A stretch of DNA of 64,000 nucleotides from CCMP332 sp040218795 (lineage in GTDB: Bacteria > Bacteroidota > Bacteroidia > Cytophagales > CCMP332). Each line of letters opens with the position of its first letter. Within the stretch, counting starts at the first letter, position 1. Below the pieces are notes generated by a model that was not told where the DNA came from, ran no database searches, and was given only the letters and a program-made list of their open reading frames with translations. The position numbers were made by a program, and so were the translations under genes. Positions 17,909-25,797 of the stretch are shown here, one piece after another. The DNA lies in NCBI GenBank assembly GCA_040218795.1, contig JAVJQT010000005.1:496001-560000 (forward strand), written 5' to 3'.

Positions 17909-17950
17909 AGTAGTGTTTAATGTTTGAGTTAAAAAATTAAACAAACTACT
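17909..17950 (+). promoter_or_regulatory. stem-loop directly abutting the rhodopsin start codon
   Basis: AGTAGT-GTTTAAT (17909-17921) pairs with ATTAAAC-AA-ACTACT (17936-17950): 13 base pairs with a 2-base bulge and a 14-base loop. The right arm ends at the base before the ATG at 17951, so the folded mRNA would hide the ribosome landing site. Whether it acts in RNA or as a protein-binding site in DNA is unknown. A near-consensus -7 box (TAATGTTTG, one base too long) lies within it. Confidence 0.6.
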
Positions 17951-18703
17951 ATGGAACATTTATTCTTGGCAGAAATCGTTTCAATACCAAAGGACGATCC
18001 TGTAGCATTTACATTTTTCACAGGTTATATGGCAATGTTTGCCGCATCTGTGTTTTTCTTTTTTGAAAGAGGAAGAGTCAATGAAAAGTGGAAAACTTCC
18101 CTTTTAGTATCCGGTTTAATTACCGGAATTGCAGCCGTACACTATTATTACATGAGAGATGTGTACGCAATGACTGGAGAAAATCCTACCGCACTTAGAT
18201 ATATTGACTGGACATTGACAGTACCTTTAATGTGCGTGGAATTCTATTTATTAACCAAACCTGCAGGGGCAAAAATTAGTCTTTTGTGGAAATTAATAGT
18301 GGCTTCAGCATGGATGTTGGTAACAGGATACATTGGCGAAGCATTTACAGACGGATCTACACCTCATTCAGTTACATGGGGTGTGTTATCAACGATAGGT
18401 TATGTTTACATTCTATATACTGCCTGGGCAGGTGAAGTTAAAAAATTGGCTGATCAATCAGGAAATCCGACAGTGGTTAAAGGAATTAGAACTTTAGCCT
18501 GGTTTGTTCTTGTAGGATGGGCGATCTACCCTATTGGCTACATGTGTATGCCGGGTGGATGGTTAAATGTTGGATTAGGCTGGGAAGCTACCAATGTGGA
18601 TTTATTCTACAATATTGCAGATGCCATTAATAAAATTGGATTTGGTCTTGTTGTTTATAGCATAGCAATTAGCGATAGCAAACCAAGCACAGCAACTGCC
18701 TAA
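17951..18703 (+). CDS. Proteorhodopsin-type light-driven proton pump
   Basis: 250 residues with seven transmembrane helices. Key residues aligned to proteorhodopsin: proton acceptor Asp86, Thr90 and proton donor Glu97 (the DTE motif of outward proton pumps), His64 in the position that pairs with the acceptor, and the retinal Schiff-base Lys228 (ADAINKIGFG). The spectral-tuning position is Met94, typical of green-absorbing flavobacterial forms. Gly144 (TWGVLST) aligns with Trp138 of bacteriorhodopsin, the glycine that opens a fenestration for a carotenoid antenna in xanthorhodopsins, so antenna binding is possible. No carotenoid or retinal-synthesis genes lie in the window. Monocistronic, with its own terminator. 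Confidence 0.97.
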   Translation: MEHLFLAEIVSIPKDDPVAFTFFTGYMAMFAASVFFFFERGRVNEKWKTSLLVSGLITGIAAVHYYYMRDVYAMTGENPTALRYIDWTLTVPLMCVEFYLLTKPAGAKISLLWKLIVASAWMLVTGYIGEAFTDGSTPHSVTWGVLSTIGYVYILYTAWAGEVKKLADQSGNPTVVKGIRTLAWFVLVGWAIYPIGYMCMPGGWLNVGLGWEATNVDLFYNIADAINKIGFGLVVYSIAISDSKPSTATA

Positions 18704-18752
18704 ATATTTTAAGATTTTTTCTGTCATCGATAGCATCAAGACAGTAAAATTT

Positions 18753-18798
18753 AAAGCCCCGGATAAAGATAGCATCACATTCGGGGCTTTTGTTTTTT
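18753..18798 (+). terminator. intrinsic terminator of the rhodopsin gene
   Basis: AAAGCCCCG (18753-18761) pairs with CGGGGCTTT (18782-18790) and is followed by a T-rich run (TTGTTTTTT). The stem is GC-rich for this genome and lies 50 bases after the rhodopsin stop. The 20-base loop is long but the arm match is perfect. Confidence 0.85.
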
Positions 18799-18849
18799 GA
18801 AATATTGCATGAAAGTGGTATTTATCGTCATGCTTTCTAAATTTGTGAG

Positions 18850-19848
18850 ATGAAAATATTATTTTTTCTTTCCGGCTTATTGATTTTGGCAAATGCGATT
18901 GCCCAACCGATTTATATCGATAAAAAAAATAATCGCGAATATTATATTTATCGCGATTCGGACCCTGAGCTAATTGAAGATTTCTTGAAGTCTGTAAAAG
19001 CCGAAGCCATAGAATTTAGCCCTTTTGATGAAACCTATATTTTAAAAGACAAGGATGAAAAATGGCATTTGTATTCGGATTTACAGGAAAAAATGACTCA
19101 AAGAGGTTATGATTCACTCGGATTTGTAACTCCTGACGTTCCTTATACAGTTGTTAAAAATCTCAATAAATATGGAATTCTAAAATCGCCTTTCAAGTAT
19201 GAAAACGCTGAATCTGAAGTGCGTTTTATATTTAACGATATTAAATCGGTAGAGAAAGACGGTAAAAAATATCTTATTGGAAAAAGAGGTAGAAAATGGG
19301 CTCAGATTGACTGGTATACCGGTGTTAATTATACGCCATACATCCATCTTGATTATCGCAAAATGGATTACAAAGAGTTAAGTCGTGAAGAACTTGAATT
19401 TATAAAAGCGGTCAGGCGCAAAAAAGGCTTTGATTTTGTTGAATTTGACCGAGTTAATGGAAATGACATCTTCATTGCGAGACAAGGTCGATTGAGAAAA
19501 TGGGGAATGTTTAAAGGGAAAGATGCAAATAATCTGACCCAGCTTATTCCCAATGAATTTGACAGTCTGGAATATTTCCCGTCAAACAATACATTTACAC
19601 CGGTTTATCTCGGTGGCAAAGTGGGTTTTTATACCATGGTCGATAATGAGGTTAAAAAATTAGTCCCAACTGAATACGAAGGTTTTAAAAGGGTTGAGAT
19701 CAACGACTTTGAGTATCTCGCTGTACAAAAACAAGGAAGATGGGGTTGGATGGATTGGTTTACAGGTGAAATCAAGGTAAATTCAATTTCTCCTGAATTT
19801 GATAAATTACCTACACCAGACTGGAAATCAAAGTATTATACCAGGTAG
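18850..19848 (+). CDS. secreted WG-repeat-like protein
   Basis: 332 residues with a signal peptide (MKILFFLSGLLILANAIAQ). The mature chain contains several degenerate WG-type repeats: EKWHLYSDLQEK, RKWAQIDWYTG, RKWGMFKGKD, GKVGFYTMVDNE and GRWGWMDWFTGE. WG repeats build beta-rich surfaces and are common in Bacteroidota with unknown binding partners. It starts 50 bases after the rhodopsin terminator and is probably transcribed on its own. The protein is likely periplasmic or extracellular. Confidence 0.65.
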   Translation: MKILFFLSGLLILANAIAQPIYIDKKNNREYYIYRDSDPELIEDFLKSVKAEAIEFSPFDETYILKDKDEKWHLYSDLQEKMTQRGYDSLGFVTPDVPYTVVKNLNKYGILKSPFKYENAESEVRFIFNDIKSVEKDGKKYLIGKRGRKWAQIDWYTGVNYTPYIHLDYRKMDYKELSREELEFIKAVRRKKGFDFVEFDRVNGNDIFIARQGRLRKWGMFKGKDANNLTQLIPNEFDSLEYFPSNNTFTPVYLGGKVGFYTMVDNEVKKLVPTEYEGFKRVEINDFEYLAVQKQGRWGWMDWFTGEIKVNSISPEFDKLPTPDWKSKYYTR

Positions 19849-20043
19849 TTAAGTTCTCGGAACAGTTTAAATCATCCATTCAGGGAATTTTACTATATCC
19901 TAACTGGGCTCCCCATTTCAGGAATCATATTAAATCTACGCCCGGGATTAATTAAGCATACATTTCTGCGAATCAAGCAGGCATTGTGTTTTGGTTCAGA
20001 ATAAATCTTATAATTTCATTAATTTGGAATTAAAATCTGAATC

Positions 20044-20529
20044 ATGTTAAAAAAGTATGCCATTGAGCTAAAATGGGGAATTATTTTTTTCGCTTTTACT
20101 ATCCTCTGGATGGTTCTGGAAAAAGTCTCCGGATTGCACGGAGAGCTAATTTCCGAACATCCTATTTACACCAATTTATTTGCAATACCGGCGATCATTA
20201 TTTATGTACTCGCAATAAAAGAAAAAAGAGACCGATCGCTTGATGGCAAAATGACCTGGATGGAGGGTTTGATTACCGGAACAATTATTTCGGGAATAGT
20301 AGCGGCACTTTCTCCTTTGGGGCAATTGATAACTCATCTGTATTTGTCTCCTGAGTATTTCGAGAATGCCATTAACTACGCGATTGAAAATGGGAAAATG
20401 AGTGAGGATGATGCAAAGGGTTATTTTAATCTGCGAAGTTACATCTGGCAAAGTGTTGGCGGTGCAATGGTTATGGGAGTAATTACTTCGGCAATAGTTG
20501 CTGCATTTTTAAAAAAGAAGTCTGATTAA
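20044..20529 (+). CDS. DUF4199-like membrane protein
   Basis: 161 residues with four hydrophobic helices (about 12-28, 42-56, 70-95 and 136-156). The pattern of a short cytoplasmic loop followed by MTWMEGLITGTIISGIVAAL and a C-terminal GGAMVMGVITSAIVAAFLKK is what I recall for DUF4199, a membrane family of unknown function found mainly in Bacteroidota. Transcribed on its own; the 195-base gap before it holds nothing I can support. Confidence 0.65.
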   Translation: MLKKYAIELKWGIIFFAFTILWMVLEKVSGLHGELISEHPIYTNLFAIPAIIIYVLAIKEKRDRSLDGKMTWMEGLITGTIISGIVAALSPLGQLITHLYLSPEYFENAINYAIENGKMSEDDAKGYFNLRSYIWQSVGGAMVMGVITSAIVAAFLKKKSD

Positions 20530-20583
20530 TATCATTTCTTCAGGTGGTCTAAAACCTTAGATTCGGTTATAAAATAAACCGAA

Positions 20584-21834
20584 ATGAAAAAGGTCGATAA
20601 CATGCATCCCGAAAGCCTGATGATGAGTTTTGGCTATGACCCTAAACTCTCCGAAGGCGCAGTCAAATGTCCTATTTTTCAAACTTCCACTTTTGCTTTT
20701 AACTCAGCCGAGGAGGGTAAAGCTTTTTTTGAAATCTCCTATGGCTTAAGAGAACAAATGCCCAATGAGAAATTGGGATTGATCTATAGCCGATTAAATA
20801 ATCCAGATCTCGAGATTCTTGAAAACAGATTATGTTTATGGGATAAAGCCGAGTCCTGTGCCGTATTTGAAAGTGGCATGTCAGCTATTACTACGGTAAT
20901 GCTTGAATTTCTCAAACCCGGTGATCTGCTCTTACATAGTAATCCCGTTTATGGAGGAACCGATCATTTTATCAATCATTTTCTTCCGGAGTACAAAATC
21001 AATGTAATGGGATTTCGTCATGGTGACGAACGAGGCAATTTAGAAGACATGCTTGAAAATTCAGGTAATTCAGGCAACCTGGCAATGATATATATTGAAA
21101 CACCGGCCAACCCTACCAATGAAATAATTGATATACGGGCCTGTGTGGAATTGGCCATAAAATACAGCACTGAAGACAAAAAAGTATTAGTTGTCGTAGA
21201 TAATACCTATTTGGGACCCATTTGGCAACATCCATTGGCACTTGGTGCCGATGCCATTGTATATTCAGCAACAAAGTATATCGGCGGACACAGCGATTTA
21301 ATTGCCGGCGCAGTACTTGGAAATTCGGATATAATTAGCAGAGTAAAAACCTTGAGGACATTTTTAGGGAATATGGCCGGACCCTATACCGGATGGCTCC
21401 TGCTAAGAAGTTTGGAAACTCTAAAAATTAGAATGGATAAACAGTGTGAAAATGCTCAAAAAGTTGCAAAATTTTTGAAAGAACACAAAAAAGTGGTAGC
21501 GGTGAATTATCTGGGTTTAATCGATAAAAATCACCGTGATTATGAGCTTTCAAGAAAACAGTGCAGCGCGCCCGGTGCCATGGTTTCATTTGAGATATAT
21601 GGTGGTGAAAAAGAGGCATTCCAATTTCTCAATAATCTAAAGATGGTAAAATTAGCAGTAAGTTTAGGAGGCACAGAAAGTCTGGCTGAGCACCCATCAA
21701 GCATGACGCATGCGGGAATTGAGAAAGAACATCAGTTGGAAATTGGAATTAAACCAAATCTTATAAGAATATCAATTGGCATTGAACATCATGAGGATAT
21801 TATAAACGATCTTACGCAGGCACTGGAAAATTGA
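20584..21834 (+). CDS. Cys/Met-metabolism PLP-dependent enzyme (cystathionine gamma-synthase/lyase family)
   Basis: 416 residues, a fold-type I PLP enzyme of the Cys/Met metabolism family. The PLP-binding Lys231 sits in YSATKYIGGHSDLIAG, and YSRLNNPDLEILENRL plus VDNTYLGP are family signatures. The family includes cystathionine synthases and lyases, methionine gamma-lyase and sulfhydrylases; the substrate cannot be fixed by eye. The N-terminal extension and the EHPSSMTHAGI block near the end fit the group usually annotated as cystathionine gamma-synthase family. Start could be Met1 or Met7. A TfoX-like gene follows 35 bases later. Confidence 0.88.
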   Translation: MKKVDNMHPESLMMSFGYDPKLSEGAVKCPIFQTSTFAFNSAEEGKAFFEISYGLREQMPNEKLGLIYSRLNNPDLEILENRLCLWDKAESCAVFESGMSAITTVMLEFLKPGDLLLHSNPVYGGTDHFINHFLPEYKINVMGFRHGDERGNLEDMLENSGNSGNLAMIYIETPANPTNEIIDIRACVELAIKYSTEDKKVLVVVDNTYLGPIWQHPLALGADAIVYSATKYIGGHSDLIAGAVLGNSDIISRVKTLRTFLGNMAGPYTGWLLLRSLETLKIRMDKQCENAQKVAKFLKEHKKVVAVNYLGLIDKNHRDYELSRKQCSAPGAMVSFEIYGGEKEAFQFLNNLKMVKLAVSLGGTESLAEHPSSMTHAGIEKEHQLEIGIKPNLIRISIGIEHHEDIINDLTQALEN

Positions 21835-21869
21835 CAATTAATTGCTATTTTAATTTAAGATTTAAAAAA

Positions 21870-22208
21870 ATGCCTTACGACGAATACTTATCTGAAAGAA
21901 TTCAAAGAGTGTTGGATTCTAAAAATCAGAAATACGAAACAAAAAAGATGTTTGGTGGAATTTGCTTTATGGTCAATGATAAAATGTGCTTAGGTGTAAT
22001 TAAAAGTGACCTAATGGCAAGAGTTGATCCTGAAGAAAATGATAAACTGCTTAAAAAAAATGGGGCAAGGCCTATGGATTTCACCAAAAGACCCATGAAG
22101 GGATATATTTATGTAGAGCCAAAAGGCATTGACAAGGAGGAGGATTTGGAATATTGGATAAATCAATGTCTTAATTATAATCCTAAAGCCAAATCATCAA
22201 AAAAATAA
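21870..22208 (+). CDS. TfoX N-terminal-domain protein
   Basis: 112 residues from the ATG at 21870; an upstream in-frame ATG at 21831 overlaps the preceding stop and would add an unlikely FNLRFKK leader. The KKMFGGICFMVNDKMCLGVI and VDPEENDKLL blocks match the TfoX N-terminal domain family, small cytoplasmic proteins distantly related to the competence regulator TfoX. Here the domain stands alone, as is common outside gamma-proteobacteria, and a role in competence should not be assumed. Followed after 4 nt by a VOC gene. Confidence 0.82.
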   Translation: MPYDEYLSERIQRVLDSKNQKYETKKMFGGICFMVNDKMCLGVIKSDLMARVDPEENDKLLKKNGARPMDFTKRPMKGYIYVEPKGIDKEEDLEYWINQCLNYNPKAKSSKK

Positions 22209-22212
22209 ATGC

Positions 22213-22620
22213 ATGAAAACACTAAATCCTTACATCATGTTTAATGGAAATGCCAGGGAAGCGATGGGGTTCTATTCAAAATGTTTTGGTGGCAAACTCG
22301 AAATTAAGGACTATGAAGATGTTCCTGAGATGAAAGTTGATGAAAAAGATCTTAATAAAATCATGCATGCGGCTTTAATTACTGAAAATGCCGTGATAAT
22401 GGCTTGTGATGATCTAAGTCTTGGAAAATCAAAACCTATTCGCAACATCCAATTATCAATTGAATGCATTTCAGAATCAGAATTAACCAGGTATTTTTTC
22501 GTTTTGGCCGAAAATGGAGATATTACTATGCCACTTCAAGATACATTTTGGGGAGCCAGATTTGGTATGGTCACCGATCAATTTGGGGTAAAATGGATGC
22601 TAAGCTACGAAAGGCACTAA
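22213..22620 (+). CDS. PhnB-like VOC-superfamily protein
   Basis: 135 residues. The start LNPYIMFNGNAREAMGFYSK and the end WGARFGMVTDQFGVKWMLSY are the hallmarks of the PhnB / 3-dmu-9_3-mt branch of the vicinal-oxygen-chelate superfamily. PhnB itself has no known catalytic role. The gene is packed between the TfoX-like gene (4 nt) and the WG-repeat gene, which starts inside its last 28 bases. Confidence 0.85.
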   Translation: MKTLNPYIMFNGNAREAMGFYSKCFGGKLEIKDYEDVPEMKVDEKDLNKIMHAALITENAVIMACDDLSLGKSKPIRNIQLSIECISESELTRYFFVLAENGDITMPLQDTFWGARFGMVTDQFGVKWMLSYERH

Positions 22621-23132
22621 AATTAATTCAAATACTGCCCTTTCTTACAATCTGTTTTTTTTTCAATCTATCTACTCCTATTTATGCTCAGAAAAACAGA
22701 ATGTCGGTTTTTTATGATAATAGTGGCAACTGTGGATATAAAAATACCAAAGGTGAAATACTGCTAAAACCGGGACTCTTTGATTTTTGCTTTAGTGATT
22801 CTTCGGACTTCTTTGTTTCTGTGGCAGGAAAAAATGGCAAAATATATGCGTTAAACTATAAGGCCGATACACTTTTTGAAATCTATAAATTTGATAATGG
22901 CCCGGATTATATCTCAGATGGCTTGTTTCGTTTTATGGAACGCGATAAAATTGGATATTCCAATTTCAAAGGGGAAATAGTTATACCTGCCAAATTTCAA
23001 TGTGCCTTCCCATTCAAAAATCAAAAAGCTAAGGTGAGTTTTAATTGCCAGAAGTCAGAATTTGGCGAATACAATAAGCCTTTCAGCGATTCCTGGTTTT
23101 TAATTGATAGAAACGGTAAACGTGTTGATTGA
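22593..23132 (+). CDS. secreted WG-repeat protein
   Basis: 179 residues when started at the ATG at 22593, which gives a good signal peptide (hydrophobic core ILPFLTICFFFNL, cleavage near IYAQ). The frame is open further upstream, but those codons lie wholly inside the PhnB gene and yield no signal. The mature chain has WG-type repeats (NCGYKNTKGEILLKP, KIGYSNFKGEIVIPAKFQ). The start overlaps the upstream gene by 28 nt, which suggests translational coupling. Function unknown. Confidence 0.65.
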   Translation: MDAKLRKALKLIQILPFLTICFFFNLSTPIYAQKNRMSVFYDNSGNCGYKNTKGEILLKPGLFDFCFSDSSDFFVSVAGKNGKIYALNYKADTLFEIYKFDNGPDYISDGLFRFMERDKIGYSNFKGEIVIPAKFQCAFPFKNQKAKVSFNCQKSEFGEYNKPFSDSWFLIDRNGKRVD

Positions 23133-23233
23133 GAAAGAATATTACATGTGTAAAGGATAATTTGTCTTAGGATTTATCCCCTGCCGAATTGTCCATAATT
23201 TTAGAATGTAATTAGATCATCCAAATCAAATCA

Positions 23234-25312
23234 TTGTTGCAAAAGAATATATCAGAAATTAACAGCTCGGTGTTTACTTCAATATTTAACAATACCGGAG
23301 GCCCTGAAAACAGCCTAACTAGTTTTGCCAATACCCTTCCAAACATTGTTTGGATCACGGATAAATTTGGCAAGATGCAGTTTTGCAATGATTATGGATT
23401 AAAATACCTCGGGTTTGAAAATTCTAAAGTCTCTGATGAAGAATGGGCTTCTACAGTTCATCCGGATGAATTTGATTCAATTAAAACACTATGGGAAGAA
23501 GCTACAGTCAATAAAAAGGCTTTCACCAACACACAAAGACAAAAAAACAAGGCAGGGGATTTCGAGTGGTTTAAAGTTAGTGCAAATCCATTTTTTGATG
23601 AATCCGGAGAAATTAAAAACTGGATTGGAATCAGCATCAACATTGACGAAGAAATTCGTTCAAGCCAGGAATTAAAAGCAGCAAATACCAGATTAGATCT
23701 CAGTATCCGAAACAGCAAGTCCGGAATTTGGGATTGGGATTTAAAAAAGGATATCATTGTGTACAATGATAACTGGTGGGAAATGCTGGGTTTTAAAAAA
23801 GGTGATTTAGAAGAAAATACCGCCATTTGGGAGAGATTATTACATGAAGATGATAAGAAAAAAGCTCTTGAAACCCTGGATGATCATATAAAAGGGAAGA
23901 CTGATTTTTATGAATCGATTTATCGACTCAAAACCAAATCCAATGAATGGCTTTGGATTTATGATACGGGGAGAGTTATTGACAGAGGAGCTAATGGTGA
24001 GGCCTTGCGTTTTATTGGAATGCAGCAGGATTTTACATCGCGTAAATTTCACGAAGATTTCATTAAACGAAGTGAATCCAACATGCGCATTTTGGCTGAA
24101 TCAGCGCAAACTCTAATGGAGTTGCGATCTCAGGATGAAATAAGAGAACATTGCGTAGATGAAATTTATAAATACATAGGAGGACGCGGTATTGTAACCT
24201 ATACTTCATATGAAGATGGGGGTAAAACTTGGAGAATAATAAAAATCAAAGGCTACTCAAATCTTCTCAAAAAAATAAGTAAGTTATTAGGACGTCCCAT
24301 TGAAGGATTATCCGGACCCACGGATAAACAATCTCTGGAAGCTAAAACATCCGGAAAACTTGTTTCTTATAAACCCAATATTCCTGCTGTATTAAAAGGT
24401 GTAGTTGGAAAGGCTTTGATTCATGCCTTGAAAGGGATTGTGAATCTTGAAAAGGTCTATGCAATCGGTATTACTAAAAACACCTTTGTACATGGGAATA
24501 TTGCTATAATTCCAAAGGATTTAAATCTGGAATTAGATCAAAATTTTATTGAGACGATTGTTTATCAAACTGCCTCAGCTCTCGAAAGAAAAGAAATAGA
24601 GGAAAAAATCCTATTGCAAAACAGGGAGCTCTCTGACTTAAACAGCGAAATGGATCTTGTAATTAAAGGATTATCTCATGACCTCAAAGCACCTATAAAT
24701 ACTGCAAAAGGATTGTTGGATCTGGCTGAGGAAGAAACCAATGTAGAATTTAATTCCGAATTAAGATCCCATTTGCAAAAAAGCCTTAATAGATTGGATG
24801 ATATCACCGATGATCTTTTGGGAATGGTTTACAATCATCGCAGCTCTCTGGAAAAAACCAAAATCAATATTAAAAAAATAATTGCAGAGCTTATTGAGAA
24901 TCAGGAAAACGAATCTGGTTTTAGTGAATCTGAATGGAAGATTAAAGTTGAGCAAAAGGCAGATTTCTACCTGGATACCAAAAGAATTAAACTAATACTT
25001 AGAAATTTGTTTAGCAATAGCATTAAATATCGCGATAAAAACAAATCAAAAAATATAATTGAGATTAAAGCAATTTGTAAAAATGATTATTTAAAAATTC
25101 ATGTTAAAGACAATGGCATTGGAATGAAAAAAGAGCAGTTGGCCAAAGTATTTGATATGTTTTACAGAGCAGACCATTCCACAAGAGGAATAGGTTTAGG
25201 CTTGCATATAATAAAACAAACGGTGCAAAAACTGGATGGTACTATCGAAATTAATTCTGTTTATCAGGAGGGCACTGAAATTATTTTTTCTATACCAAAT
25301 ATGGGGAAATAA
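23234..25312 (+). CDS. soluble PAS-PAS sensor histidine kinase
   Basis: 692 residues from a TTG start at 23234; no ATG precedes the first PAS domain, so the start is uncertain. Domains in order: PAS/PAC (about 30-140), PAS/PAC (about 150-275), a GAF-like region (about 285-455), HisKA dimerisation helix with phospho-acceptor His482 (GLSHDLKAPI) and an HATPase domain with N-box RNLFSNSIKYRD (about 590-602), DNGIGMKKEQ (about 626) and RGIGLGLHI (about 652). No transmembrane helix is seen, so it senses a cytoplasmic signal such as redox, light or a small ligand. No response regulator is adjacent. Confidence 0.88.
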   Translation: MLQKNISEINSSVFTSIFNNTGGPENSLTSFANTLPNIVWITDKFGKMQFCNDYGLKYLGFENSKVSDEEWASTVHPDEFDSIKTLWEEATVNKKAFTNTQRQKNKAGDFEWFKVSANPFFDESGEIKNWIGISINIDEEIRSSQELKAANTRLDLSIRNSKSGIWDWDLKKDIIVYNDNWWEMLGFKKGDLEENTAIWERLLHEDDKKKALETLDDHIKGKTDFYESIYRLKTKSNEWLWIYDTGRVIDRGANGEALRFIGMQQDFTSRKFHEDFIKRSESNMRILAESAQTLMELRSQDEIREHCVDEIYKYIGGRGIVTYTSYEDGGKTWRIIKIKGYSNLLKKISKLLGRPIEGLSGPTDKQSLEAKTSGKLVSYKPNIPAVLKGVVGKALIHALKGIVNLEKVYAIGITKNTFVHGNIAIIPKDLNLELDQNFIETIVYQTASALERKEIEEKILLQNRELSDLNSEMDLVIKGLSHDLKAPINTAKGLLDLAEEETNVEFNSELRSHLQKSLNRLDDITDDLLGMVYNHRSSLEKTKINIKKIIAELIENQENESGFSESEWKIKVEQKADFYLDTKRIKLILRNLFSNSIKYRDKNKSKNIIEIKAICKNDYLKIHVKDNGIGMKKEQLAKVFDMFYRADHSTRGIGLGLHIIKQTVQKLDGTIEINSVYQEGTEIIFSIPNMGK

Positions 25313-25329
25313 TAAGTTAATTTGGATTT

Positions 25330-25797
25330 ATGAATAGTGATAAATTCAATTTTTTCTATTGGTTAATATTGCTTTTAACCCTCTTCTTTTCTGCAAGTTG
25401 TAAAAGTGAAAAATCTGTCGCCCAAGCAGATAATGAATTTCAGGCAGGATTTAAATTTATCGATTTTGGTTACGGCGGAGGCTTTGCCGGAACTTATAAC
25501 TATTATCGTTTAATGGAAAACGCAAATCTTTGGAAACTCGAAAACGATAATCCCACATCGCGAATCAATCAAATTCCTAAAGCGGATTTAATTTCAATTG
25601 ATATATTAACTAAGGATTTAATCAATTCTGACTTCCAAAGCAATATGAGAGGTAACATGACCTATTTCTTAACCATACGTATAGATACAACTGATTTTGA
25701 GTACATATGGAAGGAAGAAGCAGACCCTGTAGCTCATAAAGCCAGTGTGCTCTTCGACAAACTCGATGAGGTTCGGAAAAATTCCCTCAAAAACTAG
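25330..25797 (+). CDS. small lipoprotein of unknown function
   Basis: 155 residues. The signal peptide ends in FSASC (Cys24), a good lipobox, followed by KSEK. The mature part has a Gly/Tyr-rich stretch (FIDFGYGGGFAGTYNYY) and a compact alpha/beta-looking C-terminus. I do not recognise the family; a Tyr/Gly start followed by a helix recalls small lipoproteins common in Bacteroidota. It starts 17 bases after the histidine kinase stop and may share its transcript. It overlaps the convergent peptidase gene by 4 nt. Confidence 0.6.
   Translation: MNSDKFNFFYWLILLLTLFFSASCKSEKSVAQADNEFQAGFKFIDFGYGGGFAGTYNYYRLMENANLWKLENDNPTSRINQIPKADLISIDILTKDLINSDFQSNMRGNMTYFLTIRIDTTDFEYIWKEEADPVAHKASVLFDKLDEVRKNSLKN

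Noticed and set aside
22464..22592. upstream extension of the WG-repeat gene
   Set aside because: These codons lie inside the PhnB gene and give a basic, aromatic leader instead of a signal peptide; the ATG at 22593 gives a proper one.
23458..23826. 122-residue minus-strand open frame opposite the histidine kinase
   Set aside because: Completely inside the PAS region of an intact kinase gene; composition matches a complement of coding sequence.
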